From assembly GCA_045616665.1 (NCBI GenBank), contig JAZLHE010000098.1:8231-72230 (forward strand): a DNA stretch of 64,000 bases, written 5' to 3'. Position 1 is the stretch's first letter. Each line of letters starts with the position of its first letter. The stretch comes from RUG11690 sp045616665. GTDB taxonomy: Bacteria > Bacteroidota > Bacteroidia > Bacteroidales > WCHB1-69. Below, piece after piece: positions 17,217 through 25,929 of the stretch. A program made the position numbers and the translations under genes. The notes beneath the pieces are model-generated. The model was not told where the DNA came from and ran no database searches. It saw only the letters and a program-made list of their open reading frames with translations.

Positions 17217-18464
17217 ATGAAATATACAAAAATAACTCTCGGATTATTATTATCAATCGTGATGATTTGTACTTCCGCCTGCAAAAAAGAATTGGATGTG
17301 GCTCCTTGCGCCACTTTTGACGGAAAAGCCACCCATACCATTGCGGAATTATTACAATTTCATCCGTTAACCGAAGGATTCACCTACGACACGATACCTC
17401 AAGGCGTTATTATCCAGGGTGTCGTCATCTCAAGCGACAAAGAAGGCAATTGCTACAAATACATTACCATTGACGACGGAACCGCCGGCGTGCAAATCAA
17501 AATCAACAGCAGTTCGTTGTACACCAATTATCCATTGGGACAACGTGTTTTCGTAAAATGCGACGGATTGGTACTCGGAGACTACGGAATGCTTCACCAA
17601 CTGGGATGGTGGGAAAATGGAAGTATGCAAGGCATCAACACTAACCGTATCTCCAAATACATATTCAGAGACGGTCTTCCAGGTGCTACCCCAGCCCCTA
17701 TCGAACTCAATTCCGCCAACGATATCGAAGACAATATGTATAATCGTTTAGTCAAGATAAAGGATTGCCATTTCAAATATCCGGGCAGTGTCTTTGCCGA
17801 AACGACATCCAGTGGCACTTCCAACGACATCGTCTTTGCCGATGGCAGCGAAATCGTTCTTTACACCAGCGCTTACGCCAAATTTGCCAGCCAACTCACT
17901 CCGGAAGGCAAATTTGATATGATAGCCATTCTGTCTCGTTTTAGAACTACCAAGCAGTTGGTTCTTCGTTCATTGGACGATTTGCATGTAGAGCCCGTCG
18001 TTCAAGAAAAAACCATTTATAATATGAACTTGTCTCAAAATCCACTTCTTAACGGTTGGAGTAATATCACTACCGCTGGAAGCAGCTGGGAATATTTGCC
18101 CTCAGCTTCGGCCTGTTTGATTCAAGGGATGCAAGGCAATAATGACAGTTGGTTGATTTCTCCAGTTGTCAATGCTGCTTCATACGACAATGTCACTTTA
18201 TCACTCACCCACCGCTCTATCAATGGCACCAATGGCCGCAAACTCTACTACTCGACCTCTTACAATGGAGAGTCCATTAATCCTTCAGATTGGACAGAAA
18301 TTGACTTAGGCACAATCGGACAGGGATACACCACTTTTACCCAAAATATTCCAACAGAAATTTTCACTCAACCCAATTTGAGATTTGCATTAAGATATAC
18401 AGATAACACCAATTCCACTTGGCTGATATCTTCTTTTAAATTAGTTTCTTACGTATTAGAATAA
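17217..18464 (+). CDS. DUF5689 lipoprotein with choice-of-anchor J-type C-terminus (copy 1)
   Basis: A 415-residue protein with a lipoprotein signal (MKYTKITLGLLLSIVMICTSACKK, lipobox Cys at 22). Residues about 40-265 form a DUF5689 region with an OB-like strand pattern (GVVISSDKEGNCYKYITIDD, GVQIKINSSSLY, FVKCDGLVLGDY). Residues about 285-410 form a beta-sandwich of the choice-of-anchor J type (DSWLISPVV, LSLTHRSING, LRFALRYTDN). It starts 32 bp after the receptor and is paralogous to the next gene. Surface exposure next to a TonB-dependent receptor suggests a ligand-binding partner, similar in logic to SusD but unrelated in fold. Family call is good; function is inference. Confidence 0.85.
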   Translation: MKYTKITLGLLLSIVMICTSACKKELDVAPCATFDGKATHTIAELLQFHPLTEGFTYDTIPQGVIIQGVVISSDKEGNCYKYITIDDGTAGVQIKINSSSLYTNYPLGQRVFVKCDGLVLGDYGMLHQLGWWENGSMQGINTNRISKYIFRDGLPGATPAPIELNSANDIEDNMYNRLVKIKDCHFKYPGSVFAETTSSGTSNDIVFADGSEIVLYTSAYAKFASQLTPEGKFDMIAILSRFRTTKQLVLRSLDDLHVEPVVQEKTIYNMNLSQNPLLNGWSNITTAGSSWEYLPSASACLIQGMQGNNDSWLISPVVNAASYDNVTLSLTHRSINGTNGRKLYYSTSYNGESINPSDWTEIDLGTIGQGYTTFTQNIPTEIFTQPNLRFALRYTDNTNSTWLISSFKLVSYVLE

Positions 18465-18474
18465 AAATTGCATT

Positions 18475-19764
18475 ATGAAAAAAATATTCAATCTGATATT
18501 TGCATTATCATTGATGGCCGTTATCATTCCGTCTTGTCAAAAATGGACGGCTCCCAAATTTGAAGCCCCGGTTTATACGGGTCCCAAGGCCAATAAAACC
18601 ATTGCCGACATCAAAGCACGCCATCTTGTGCTTGATCAAAACATCCAGGATTCCATTTGTCGCGCCTCATCCGAGAAATTTATCGTCAAGGCAGTGGTGG
18701 TCAGTTCCGATGAAGGTGGAAACTGTTACAAATATCTTACCGTTCAAGACGCAACGGGTGGCATCGAAATCGCCATCGACAAAAACAGCCTTTTCAACGA
18801 CTACCCTGTAGGACAAATCGTATATATAAACTGTCAGGGCTTAGTGGTTGGCGACTACAACAATAAATATCAAATCGGATGGATTTATGAAAACAGCATT
18901 GGACGTATCAACGCTATGATGTTGGGTAATTATTTGTCCAAAGATGGACTTCCCGACATGAAAAATATTGAAGAACTTTCGCCTTGCGGTGGAATTTGCG
19001 AGATTAATTCCAATGTTGATCTTGATCCGGTAAAAGTCAATTGCCTTTGTCGTATTTCAAAAGCCAAATTCAAAGCAGAATGTCACGGTTTGCAATTGGC
19101 CACCAACGACCTCACTTGTGACCGCGAACTCGAAAATTACAACATCACCGTGAGGACTTCCAACTATGCGAAATTCAGAAATTTTGTTATTGATGCCACC
19201 AAGGAATACGATTTGACGGGTATTTTGACCATTTACAACAACAATTACCAATTCACCATTCGCACCATTGACGACATCAAAATCGCTCCGAAAGAAGAAG
19301 AAATACTGGTGAAACAACTGACTTTTGATGCCAGTTCTTTCACCACCGGAGGATGGTCTCAAAACAATGCAAACGGCTGGCAGTTTTCAGACAATTATAT
19401 GTACCACATGTTTGTCAATGCCACTTGTGACGACTGGATGGTTTCTCCCGAAATCACCATTCATGATAATGACAGCTATCTTAAAATCGAGCATCATATC
19501 AACGAAGTTACCGACCCTGATTTTTACCAGGTTTATTATTCCACCGCTTCATTTGACGGAACCATTCACGAAAGCGACTGGACACCTTATAACTTAACAG
19601 AATATCCATCCTCCTCCTACTTTGGATACAGCAATGAATTGACACCTGTTCCGCAAGGCGTTCCTTTTAGAATTGCGATCAGATACAATAAACACACCAG
19701 CTCAATAGCATCACACAGATGGTATATTAAATCATTAAACTTTTATAAGAAAGAATGGAGATAA
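18475..19764 (+). CDS. DUF5689 lipoprotein with choice-of-anchor J-type C-terminus (copy 2)
   Basis: A 429-residue paralogue of the preceding protein, 10 bp downstream. Lipoprotein signal MKKIFNLIFALSLMAVIIPSCQK with Cys at 21. The DUF5689 block is recognisable by VVVSSDEGGNCYKYLTVQD, EIAIDKNSLFNDYPVGQ and CQGLVVGDYNNKYQIGW, and the C-terminal sandwich by DDWMVSPEITIHDND and FRIAIRYNKH. Unlike copy 1 the middle carries extra cysteines (CGGICEIN, NCLCRIS, near 165-195), which might form disulfides. Its stop overlaps the ribBA start by 10 bp, so riboflavin synthesis is cotranscribed with this uptake locus. Confidence 0.85.
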   Translation: MKKIFNLIFALSLMAVIIPSCQKWTAPKFEAPVYTGPKANKTIADIKARHLVLDQNIQDSICRASSEKFIVKAVVVSSDEGGNCYKYLTVQDATGGIEIAIDKNSLFNDYPVGQIVYINCQGLVVGDYNNKYQIGWIYENSIGRINAMMLGNYLSKDGLPDMKNIEELSPCGGICEINSNVDLDPVKVNCLCRISKAKFKAECHGLQLATNDLTCDRELENYNITVRTSNYAKFRNFVIDATKEYDLTGILTIYNNNYQFTIRTIDDIKIAPKEEEILVKQLTFDASSFTTGGWSQNNANGWQFSDNYMYHMFVNATCDDWMVSPEITIHDNDSYLKIEHHINEVTDPDFYQVYYSTASFDGTIHESDWTPYNLTEYPSSSYFGYSNELTPVPQGVPFRIAIRYNKHTSSIASHRWYIKSLNFYKKEWR

Positions 19765-20966
19765 AACTAAACACGATTGAAGAAGCCATTGAAGATTTCA
19801 AGCAAGGCAAATTTTTAATAGTTGTTGATGATGAAGATCGTGAAAACGAAGGCGATTTTATCATAGCGGCCGAGCACATTACACCGGAAAAAGTCAATTT
19901 TATGCTTCAAAATGGTCGTGGGGTTCTTTGTACACCGATGTCGGAAGAACGCTGCAGCCAGTTGAAATTAAATATGCAGGTTGACCTTAACACGTCACTG
20001 TTGGGCACACCTTTTACCGTCACCGTTGACCTCTTGGGACACGGCTGCACGACGGGAGTTTCCATGCGCGACAGAGCCCTTACCATCAAGGCCTTGTCAG
20101 ATCCCAATGCCAAAGCCGAACATTTTGGCCGCCCAGGTCACGTCAACCCCTTACGTGCCAGAGATGGCGGTGTGTTGGTACGCGCCGGCCACACGGAAGC
20201 CACGGTTGACTTAACCAAATTGGCAGGCCTCCAACCCGTTGGATGTCTTATTGAGATCATCAATCCCGACGGCACGATGGCTCGTCTTCCACAACTGATG
20301 GAAGTGGCTAAAAAATACGACATCAAGATTATTACCATTCAGGATCTGATTGCCTATCGTATCAAAACCGAGAAATTCATCCGCAAGGAACAGGAAGTGA
20401 ACCTGCCCACTCAATGGGGAAATTTCAAACTCATTGCCTACACCCAGCTTAACAACAACAGCACGCATTTGGTGCTCAAGAAAGGCGATTGGAAAGACGG
20501 CGACCCTGTGTTGGTCCGCGTACACTCCTCTTGCGCCACAGGCGACATTTTCGGCTCGTGCAAGTGCGATTGCGGAGCCCAGTTGCATCGCTCGATGGAA
20601 ATGATTGAAAAGGAAGGAAAAGGAATGGTACTTTATATGAGTCAGGAAGGAAGAGGCATTGGATTGGTTAACAAACTCAAGGCCTACCATTTACAGGAAT
20701 TAGGTCGCGACACCGTGGAAGCCAATCTCGAATTGGGTTTCAAAGCCGATGAACGCGACTACGGCATTGGCGCGCAAATCCTCAAGGACCAAAACGCCAG
20801 CAAAATCCGCCTCATCACCAACAATCCAGCCAAGCGAGTTGGCCTCAACGGCTATGGCATTGAAATTCAGGAAACCGTTCCCATCATTATTGAGCCCAAC
20901 GATATCAACAGAAACTACCTAAAGACCAAACAGGAGAAGATGGGACATAAGTTGAATTTGAAGTAA
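19755..20966 (+). CDS. ribBA: Bifunctional DHBP synthase / GTP cyclohydrolase II
   Basis: A 403-residue fusion for the two entry steps of riboflavin synthesis. The N-terminal half (about 1-200) makes 3,4-dihydroxy-2-butanone 4-phosphate from ribulose 5-phosphate, with VVDDEDRENEGD near 23, the GHGCTTGVSMRDR segment near 94 and RPGHVNPLRARDGGVL near 125. The C-terminal half (about 205-400) opens GTP; its zinc cysteines are in SCATGDIFGSCKCDCGAQLH near 260-280, and SQEGRGIGLVNKLKAY follows. Both active sites look intact. It overlaps the DUF5689 gene by 10 bp and is followed by a strong bidirectional terminator. No FMN riboswitch is seen, and none would be expected inside an operon. Confidence 0.97.
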   Translation: MEIKLNTIEEAIEDFKQGKFLIVVDDEDRENEGDFIIAAEHITPEKVNFMLQNGRGVLCTPMSEERCSQLKLNMQVDLNTSLLGTPFTVTVDLLGHGCTTGVSMRDRALTIKALSDPNAKAEHFGRPGHVNPLRARDGGVLVRAGHTEATVDLTKLAGLQPVGCLIEIINPDGTMARLPQLMEVAKKYDIKIITIQDLIAYRIKTEKFIRKEQEVNLPTQWGNFKLIAYTQLNNNSTHLVLKKGDWKDGDPVLVRVHSSCATGDIFGSCKCDCGAQLHRSMEMIEKEGKGMVLYMSQEGRGIGLVNKLKAYHLQELGRDTVEANLELGFKADERDYGIGAQILKDQNASKIRLITNNPAKRVGLNGYGIEIQETVPIIIEPNDINRNYLKTKQEKMGHKLNLK

Positions 20967-20980
20967 ATATATATTACCCA

Positions 20981-21020
20981 AACGAAAAGAGGCACTCGTT
21001 TGAGTGCCTCTTTTCGTTTT
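20981..21020. terminator. Bidirectional Rho-independent terminator (ribBA / 21044 gene)
   Basis: A 17-bp perfect stem with arms AACGAAAAGAGGCACTC and GAGTGCCTCTTTTCGTT and a four-base loop lies between two convergent genes. T runs occur in the 3' arm and after it. Confidence 0.92.
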
Positions 21021-21043
21021 ATTACAAACTTAAAATGTTTTGA

Positions 21044-21751
21044 TTATTCTTCTTCCTCATCTCCACCCATTCCCAACATTTTCATCAAGTCAGGATTGGT
21101 TTTAATGTCTTGGGCATCAGAAGGAAGCATAAAGTCAACCACTTTGATTTTCTTGTTGGCAACAACTTCGGTAGCTTCAACAACCACCGTCACGGGAGTT
21201 CCGTCAACATCTGTTTGGCTTTCACTTCTCATAGGATAACCTGCCAAACCTGGATATTGTTGGAAGTTGATGGCATCACCTGCATTGATGGCCTTAGAAA
21301 CGTAAACAACCATATTTTCACTTTCGTCGGTTTCAAGATCGGTAGCCGTAACATTAATTTTTTCGCATTCATAACCGGCAATAGTCATTTTTTCTCCCGT
21401 ATTCTTGTATTCCATTTTGATGTTTTTTAATCTTTCCTGGATTTTGTCAGCAGGGGTTTCAATGAAATACTTGCCCATTCCCATAATGTCCAACAAAACG
21501 GTAACGGTTTTGGCGTCGCCATTGCTAATGGTGGTAATGCCAAAACCTTCTTGTGGAGAAATGACGGTTTTGGTATAGTTGCCAAAAAGTGTGATACTAT
21601 AATCACTTTCGCCTTGAGAAGTGATATTGGGATCGTCGGTACCTTCAATATGCGTGTGCATCTTAATGGTACCCGCAAATGGTTTTTGAGCAGAAACAAG
21701 TGCTGTAAATCCCATCATTACAACAACTAAAACTAATGCAATTTTTTTCAT
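21044..21751 (-). CDS. Secreted protein, possibly DUF4412-like
   Basis: A 235-residue protein with a Sec signal peptide (MKKIALVLVVVMMGFTALVSAQ). The mature part is beta-rich with pieces such as GTIKMHTHIEG, YTKTVISP, IAGYECEKINVTATD and a C-terminal tail of Met/Gly followed by four Glu (LGMGGDEEEE). The overall pattern (a stress-free beta fold, 'IAGYECEK' followed by a methionine-poor middle and DFMLPSDAQ near the end) is reminiscent of the DUF4412 family of periplasmic proteins, but I am not certain. It stands alone, with a promoter motif at 21794-21801 and a shared terminator. The function is unknown. Confidence 0.6.
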   Translation of the reverse strand: MKKIALVLVVVMMGFTALVSAQKPFAGTIKMHTHIEGTDDPNITSQGESDYSITLFGNYTKTVISPQEGFGITTISNGDAKTVTVLLDIMGMGKYFIETPADKIQERLKNIKMEYKNTGEKMTIAGYECEKINVTATDLETDESENMVVYVSKAINAGDAINFQQYPGLAGYPMRSESQTDVDGTPVTVVVEATEVVANKKIKVVDFMLPSDAQDIKTNPDLMKMLGMGGDEEEE

Positions 21752-21793
21752 AGATTTATTTTTTTGATTAATATTTCATTTCTAATACAAATG

Positions 21794-21801
21794 CAAAAAT
21801 A
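21794..21801 (-). promoter_or_regulatory. Bacteroidota -7 element (TATTTTTG) for the 21044-21751 gene
   Basis: TATTTTTGCAT on the minus strand, about 43 bp before the ATG at 21751. Confidence 0.65.
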
Positions 21802-21913
21802 CATTATTTTCTTTTACAAAACATAATCTTAATATATTAGACTCTGAATTTTCAAATTTGCTACAAAGAACATCCATATTTCAATTCAATAGACGACAAA
21901 ATCATTAAAAAGT

Positions 21914-23548
21914 TTATTGGATGCTCTTGAACATCTTGCTCCAACGGATTTTGCCATCGCCAAAGTCCTTGAATTTATCCAATGACAACCAAACAAACAA
22001 AGTTCTTCCAACGATATGGTTTTCAGGAACAAAGCCCCAGAATCTCGAATCTGCGGAATTGTGTCGGTTATCGCCCATCATAAAGTAATAATTCATCTTG
22101 AAAGTATATTCGTGGGCTTCCTTTCCGTTGATATATACTTTATCGCCCACAACTTTTAAGTCGTTCAATTCATAATTCTTGATAATTTGAGCATACAATA
22201 CGATAGTCGAATCGTTAATTTCAACGGTTTCGCCTTTTTTAGGAACGGTCAGTTCGCCAAAATTGTCCTTGTTCCAAGCATAACGAGCATCGTGAGGAAA
22301 GATATTGGGATCTCCAACGCCTTCCTTGTCCACGATTTTTTCAACCAGCAGTCCCAGTTTTTCAATCTTCTTTTTCTGTTCTTCGTTAATCCAGTAAACC
22401 GTAGTGATAGCATCAATCTTTTGAATATCTTCTTCGTTAATATTCAACTCTTTACGTTTTTTTGGAGTTAAGCCGATTCCAGCGGGGTCGGTAACAAAAT
22501 AGGAATACTGCATCCGTTCGGGCTTAAAAGCTGTTTTCCCATTGATAAACAACTCGCTATTGACGATTTTGATTTTATCGCCCGGCATTGCCACGCAGCG
22601 TTTCACATAGTTTTCCCGTTTATCCACGGGACGCGACACCACCTTGTATTCTTTCTTCACGGCTTCCCTGCCCTTACCTTCGTAATAAGGTCCTGGGTAT
22701 TTTGCCTGATAATGTGCCACCATTTCGGGCGAGTATTTGTAATACAGACTTTCCATAATCTGCTTAGGCGTTTGCGGGTTGAGCATATACTCAAACTCGC
22801 GTACGATGGCATAATAGCTTTCGCTTTGACGTTCAATGGCCACCGTGTCACCATCGGGATAATTGAAAACCACGATGTCGTATCTACGCAGAGGTCGCAG
22901 GGCCGGGAATTTCATATACGGCAATTCGACACATTCAGAATAAGACTTCACTGTTTTGGTTCCGGGAAGCGTATGATGAACAAAGGGAACTGCGATTGGC
23001 GTCATTGGGACACGAGCACCGAAATCCATTTTTCCCACGGCCAAATAATCGCCCACCATCAATGTACTTTCCATAGAAGACGTGGGGATGGCGTAAAATT
23101 CCACCAGAAACATTCTGATAATATAGGCGGCGGCCACGGCAAAAATAATCGCATCGCCCCACTCTCTGGCCTTGCTTTTCACAAACGGCTTCAAATCGGT
23201 AAAATGAGTGAACTGTTCTTTCTTTGACCAACCCAAATAAGGCAGATAGATAAAGAAAAACGCCGTCCCAAAAATCAAAGGCAAATAACTTGTTTTTCCA
23301 AACAGACGTATGGTCTTCCATATCATCATAAAAAACATAAACACCCCGATGAAAGGGAAAATGATGAAAATCATCCACCACCAGGGACGGGAAAGCACTT
23401 TCCGCAACCAAATCCAATAATCGTAAATCGGGATGATGGATAAGACGGGGTTGACCCCAGCCTTTTTGAAAATGCCCCACAAGCCAATATGGAAGCCCAA
23501 ATATGAAATAATCAGAATAACATAAACAGCTGCAACGGAAAGAGTCAT
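21914..23548 (-). CDS. lepB: Signal peptidase I
   Basis: A 544-residue S26A signal peptidase, long for the family but typical for Bacteroidota. Hydrophobic helices lie at about 3-25, 55-76, 85-103 and 131-150; the catalytic Ser158 follows in PTSSMESTLMVGDYL and the general base is Lys316 in YVKRCVAMPGDKI. The C-terminal signature is MGDNRHNSADSRFWGFVP near 500. A 100-residue insertion between the two catalytic boxes accounts for much of the extra length. It cleaves signal peptides at the outer face of the inner membrane. It is the last gene of the parA-parB-DUF5683-dapB-lepB cluster, 56 bp after dapB. Confidence 0.95.
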   Translation of the reverse strand: MTLSVAAVYVILIISYLGFHIGLWGIFKKAGVNPVLSIIPIYDYWIWLRKVLSRPWWWMIFIIFPFIGVFMFFMMIWKTIRLFGKTSYLPLIFGTAFFFIYLPYLGWSKKEQFTHFTDLKPFVKSKAREWGDAIIFAVAAAYIIRMFLVEFYAIPTSSMESTLMVGDYLAVGKMDFGARVPMTPIAVPFVHHTLPGTKTVKSYSECVELPYMKFPALRPLRRYDIVVFNYPDGDTVAIERQSESYYAIVREFEYMLNPQTPKQIMESLYYKYSPEMVAHYQAKYPGPYYEGKGREAVKKEYKVVSRPVDKRENYVKRCVAMPGDKIKIVNSELFINGKTAFKPERMQYSYFVTDPAGIGLTPKKRKELNINEEDIQKIDAITTVYWINEEQKKKIEKLGLLVEKIVDKEGVGDPNIFPHDARYAWNKDNFGELTVPKKGETVEINDSTIVLYAQIIKNYELNDLKVVGDKVYINGKEAHEYTFKMNYYFMMGDNRHNSADSRFWGFVPENHIVGRTLFVWLSLDKFKDFGDGKIRWSKMFKSIQ

Positions 23549-23603
23549 TTTTTACAATTTAATTTTTATAAAAGAACGAGACATATCGTTATAAAAGATA
23601 TAT

Positions 23604-24296
23604 CTAATTAATATTCAATGCAATATCTTTAAAATTATATATTCCAGGATGATTGACCAACCACAATGCGGCTTTCACGGCACCTCTGGCTAATTCCACC
23701 CTATTCTTGGCGGTATGAGTCAATTCAATGGTTTCATTTTCAGACTGATACGTCACTTTATGAATACCGGGAACATCGGTTAAGCGGAATGACTGAATAG
23801 GTATTTCGAGCGATTTGTCGTATTGATTTTCGATGATTTTAGCCAGTTGGATGGCGGTTCCACTCGGTGCATCCTTCTTGGTTATGTGATGGGTTTCTTC
23901 AATAGAAGGAAGAAATTGAGACTGATGATTCATTATCTCAGCCATCAGTTCATTGATTTTGAAGAAAACATTTACGCCAATGCTAAAATTAGAGCCAAAA
24001 ACAAACGACGCTGATTGGTTTTGGCAATAGGCCAACACTTCGTCCATTTGCTCATACCAGCCGGTAGTTCCAGCTACCAACGGAATATGGTTTTCGAAAC
24101 ATTTTTTGAAATTGGCCACGGCCACGGTCGGCATTGAAAATTCCACGGCGACATCGGCTGTAAGGAATAGTGTCCATTGGTTTTTCCAATCTTCTTCGTT
24201 ATCGATTTTGGCCACTATTTCATCGTGACGGGCAAGAATAATCTTCTCCACTTCCTTGCCCATTTTTCCATAGCCCAATATTGCAAATTTCGTCAT
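23604..24296 (-). CDS. dapB: 4-hydroxy-tetrahydrodipicolinate reductase
   Basis: A 230-residue DapB, slightly shorter than the E. coli enzyme. It reduces 4-hydroxy-tetrahydrodipicolinate in the lysine/diaminopimelate pathway, so it supplies peptidoglycan as well as protein synthesis. Marks: the nucleotide-binding ILGYGKMGKEVE at 6-17, AGTTGWYEQ near 75, FSIGVNVFFK near 104, and the catalytic HHITKKDAPSGTA near 136-148. Its start overlaps the end of the DUF5683 gene by one base. The order parA, parB, DUF5683, dapB, lepB is a recurring Bacteroidota arrangement that groups division-cycle and envelope functions. Confidence 0.95.
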   Translation of the reverse strand: MTKFAILGYGKMGKEVEKIILARHDEIVAKIDNEEDWKNQWTLFLTADVAVEFSMPTVAVANFKKCFENHIPLVAGTTGWYEQMDEVLAYCQNQSASFVFGSNFSIGVNVFFKINELMAEIMNHQSQFLPSIEETHHITKKDAPSGTAIQLAKIIENQYDKSLEIPIQSFRLTDVPGIHKVTYQSENETIELTHTAKNRVELARGAVKAALWLVNHPGIYNFKDIALNIN

Positions 24297-25015
24297 TATT
24301 TAAAATTTAATGTGAGTCCGACACCGTAACTTAACGATGTTTTCTGATGATTAAACGAAATTCCCAGATAATTAGTATTCACCTGGGGTGAAATGTGCAT
24401 AGAAAGATCGTCGGAGATGTCAAAATAATACAAATGGGCATCCACGTAGGCATCCAGAATATTGAGGCAATACAAGACGGTTGTGACAGCAATGGCGATT
24501 TCCATATTTCTACGGTAATAGTTTTTCATTGCCAACACGTTTTCATCCGTGTACATCGTATAATTCGGATTCAGTTTTTCCGTATGTCCATCACGACGAT
24601 TGATAAATTCGTTTTTAAACAAGTTCATCTGATGGGCAAAATTATAGACAAAATAACCGGAAATTCCCAGTGAGCCGTAAACGATAGGGAGTTTCCAGTA
24701 TTTTTTGTTATAAATCTGACCAGCGCCAGGGATAATGGCCAAGCAGGCTGCCACATTTGGATTGTGTTTTTTACGCAATACGGAATCCGGCACATTGATA
24801 TCTTCCACGGGTTTGTTCGTAGAGGCTTTTATTCCGTTTGCCTTTTTCCCCGTAACGATACGAGGAGGCTGTTTCATCCTCGCATACCCGCGGGGATTGT
24901 GCATTTGTGAAGTATCCGTTTCGTTTTTCACTTGATTGGTGTCAACAGTCTGTGCCAGCACGCTGCCTAACGACAAGCAGAAAAAAACAAGCATACAAGA
25001 GATTATTTTTTTCAT
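24296..25015 (-). CDS. DUF5683 domain protein
   Basis: About 239 residues from the ATG at 25015 (MKKIISCMLVFFCLSLG), which starts a clean Sec signal peptide cut after VLAQ. The DUF5683 core is at about 85-205: ACLAIIPGAGQIYNKKYWKLPIVY, then a membrane segment GISGYFVYNFAH and a second one AIAVTTVLYCLNILDAYVDAHLY. Family members are membrane proteins of unknown function that travel with parAB and dapB. An alternative start seven codons upstream is open but would put polar residues ahead of the signal. The downstream dapB start overlaps its stop by one base. Confidence 0.82.
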   Translation of the reverse strand: MKKIISCMLVFFCLSLGSVLAQTVDTNQVKNETDTSQMHNPRGYARMKQPPRIVTGKKANGIKASTNKPVEDINVPDSVLRKKHNPNVAACLAIIPGAGQIYNKKYWKLPIVYGSLGISGYFVYNFAHQMNLFKNEFINRRDGHTEKLNPNYTMYTDENVLAMKNYYRRNMEIAIAVTTVLYCLNILDAYVDAHLYYFDISDDLSMHISPQVNTNYLGISFNHQKTSLSYGVGLTLNFK

Positions 25016-25036
25016 AGAACACAGACTATAAACCAA

Positions 25037-25918
25037 TTACATCAGTTTGCTAATAATTTGCTTCAAGTCTTCGTCAGAAACAAAAGGAATAGTAATTTTA
25101 CCTTTTCCCGACAAGTCTTTGGAGACATTCACCTTGGCGTTAAGTTTTTTGGAAAGCGATGTGGTGAAGTTGTTCACTTCATCGGACAGCGTGATTTTGA
25201 TTTTGGTCTTTTGCGGTTTGTATTCGCTGGAATATTTCTTAACCAGGGCTTCGGTCTGGCGAACTGAAAGTCCACCGTCGAGCACTTGTTTTAATACTTT
25301 TTCCTGCACTTTGTCATTTTCAAGAACCACCAAGGCACGGGCGTGGCCCATAGTAATTTGGTTGTCACGGACAGCGATTTGGGTATTTCTTGAAAGCTTG
25401 AGCAATCTCAGGTAATTGGTAATCGTGGATCTGTTTTTACCCACTTTAGTGCTAATTTCTTCCTGAGAGAAGCCACATTCTTCGATTAATCGTTGGTAAG
25501 AAAGAGCGATTTCAAGTGCATTGAGATCTTCGCGTTGAATGTTTTCAACGAGTGCCATTTGAATGGACAGCAAGTCATCAATGGTGCGGACGTATGCCGG
25601 AACTTCCTGCAATCCCGCCATTTTACAAGCGCGGAGACGTCTTTCCCCTGAAATCAGTTGATACTTGCCGTTGGCTACTGGGCGAACGGTGATGGGCTGA
25701 ATGAGCCCATACGACTTGATTGATTCGGCCAATTCCCGCAAAGATTCTTCATCAAAGACGGTGCGGGGCTGATTGGGATTTACCTCAATGGATTCGACAC
25801 GGATGGTGCCGTTAGAATCCTGTTTAATACGAGCCACGGAATTGGATGCGATGGGAAGGTCTCCCCCACCGAGTAACGCGCCCAATCCTTTGCCCAATTT
25901 TTTTGCATCTTTATCCAT
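25037..25918 (-). CDS. parB: Chromosome partitioning protein ParB
   Basis: About 293 residues from the ATG at 25918 (MDKDAKKLGKGLGALLGG), the standard ParB N-terminus. The N-terminal CTP-binding region contains NPNQPRTVFDEESLREL near 49 and ISGERRLRACKMAGL near 93; the helix-turn-helix region has GKNRSTITNYLRLL near 155; and the C-terminal dimerisation domain ends LKQIISKLM. ParB loads at parS and spreads to form the partition complex. It follows parA closely; a start three codons upstream is possible. I saw no clear parS (TGTTNCACGTGAAACA) in the window by eye. Confidence 0.95.
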   Translation of the reverse strand: MDKDAKKLGKGLGALLGGGDLPIASNSVARIKQDSNGTIRVESIEVNPNQPRTVFDEESLRELAESIKSYGLIQPITVRPVANGKYQLISGERRLRACKMAGLQEVPAYVRTIDDLLSIQMALVENIQREDLNALEIALSYQRLIEECGFSQEEISTKVGKNRSTITNYLRLLKLSRNTQIAVRDNQITMGHARALVVLENDKVQEKVLKQVLDGGLSVRQTEALVKKYSSEYKPQKTKIKITLSDEVNNFTTSLSKKLNAKVNVSKDLSGKGKITIPFVSDEDLKQIISKLM

Positions 25919-25929
25919 AACATTCAATT

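Noticed and set aside
20967..21043. FMN riboswitch near ribBA
   Set aside because: The structured sequence lies after ribBA and is a perfect bidirectional terminator; nothing resembling the RFN element is upstream of the gene.
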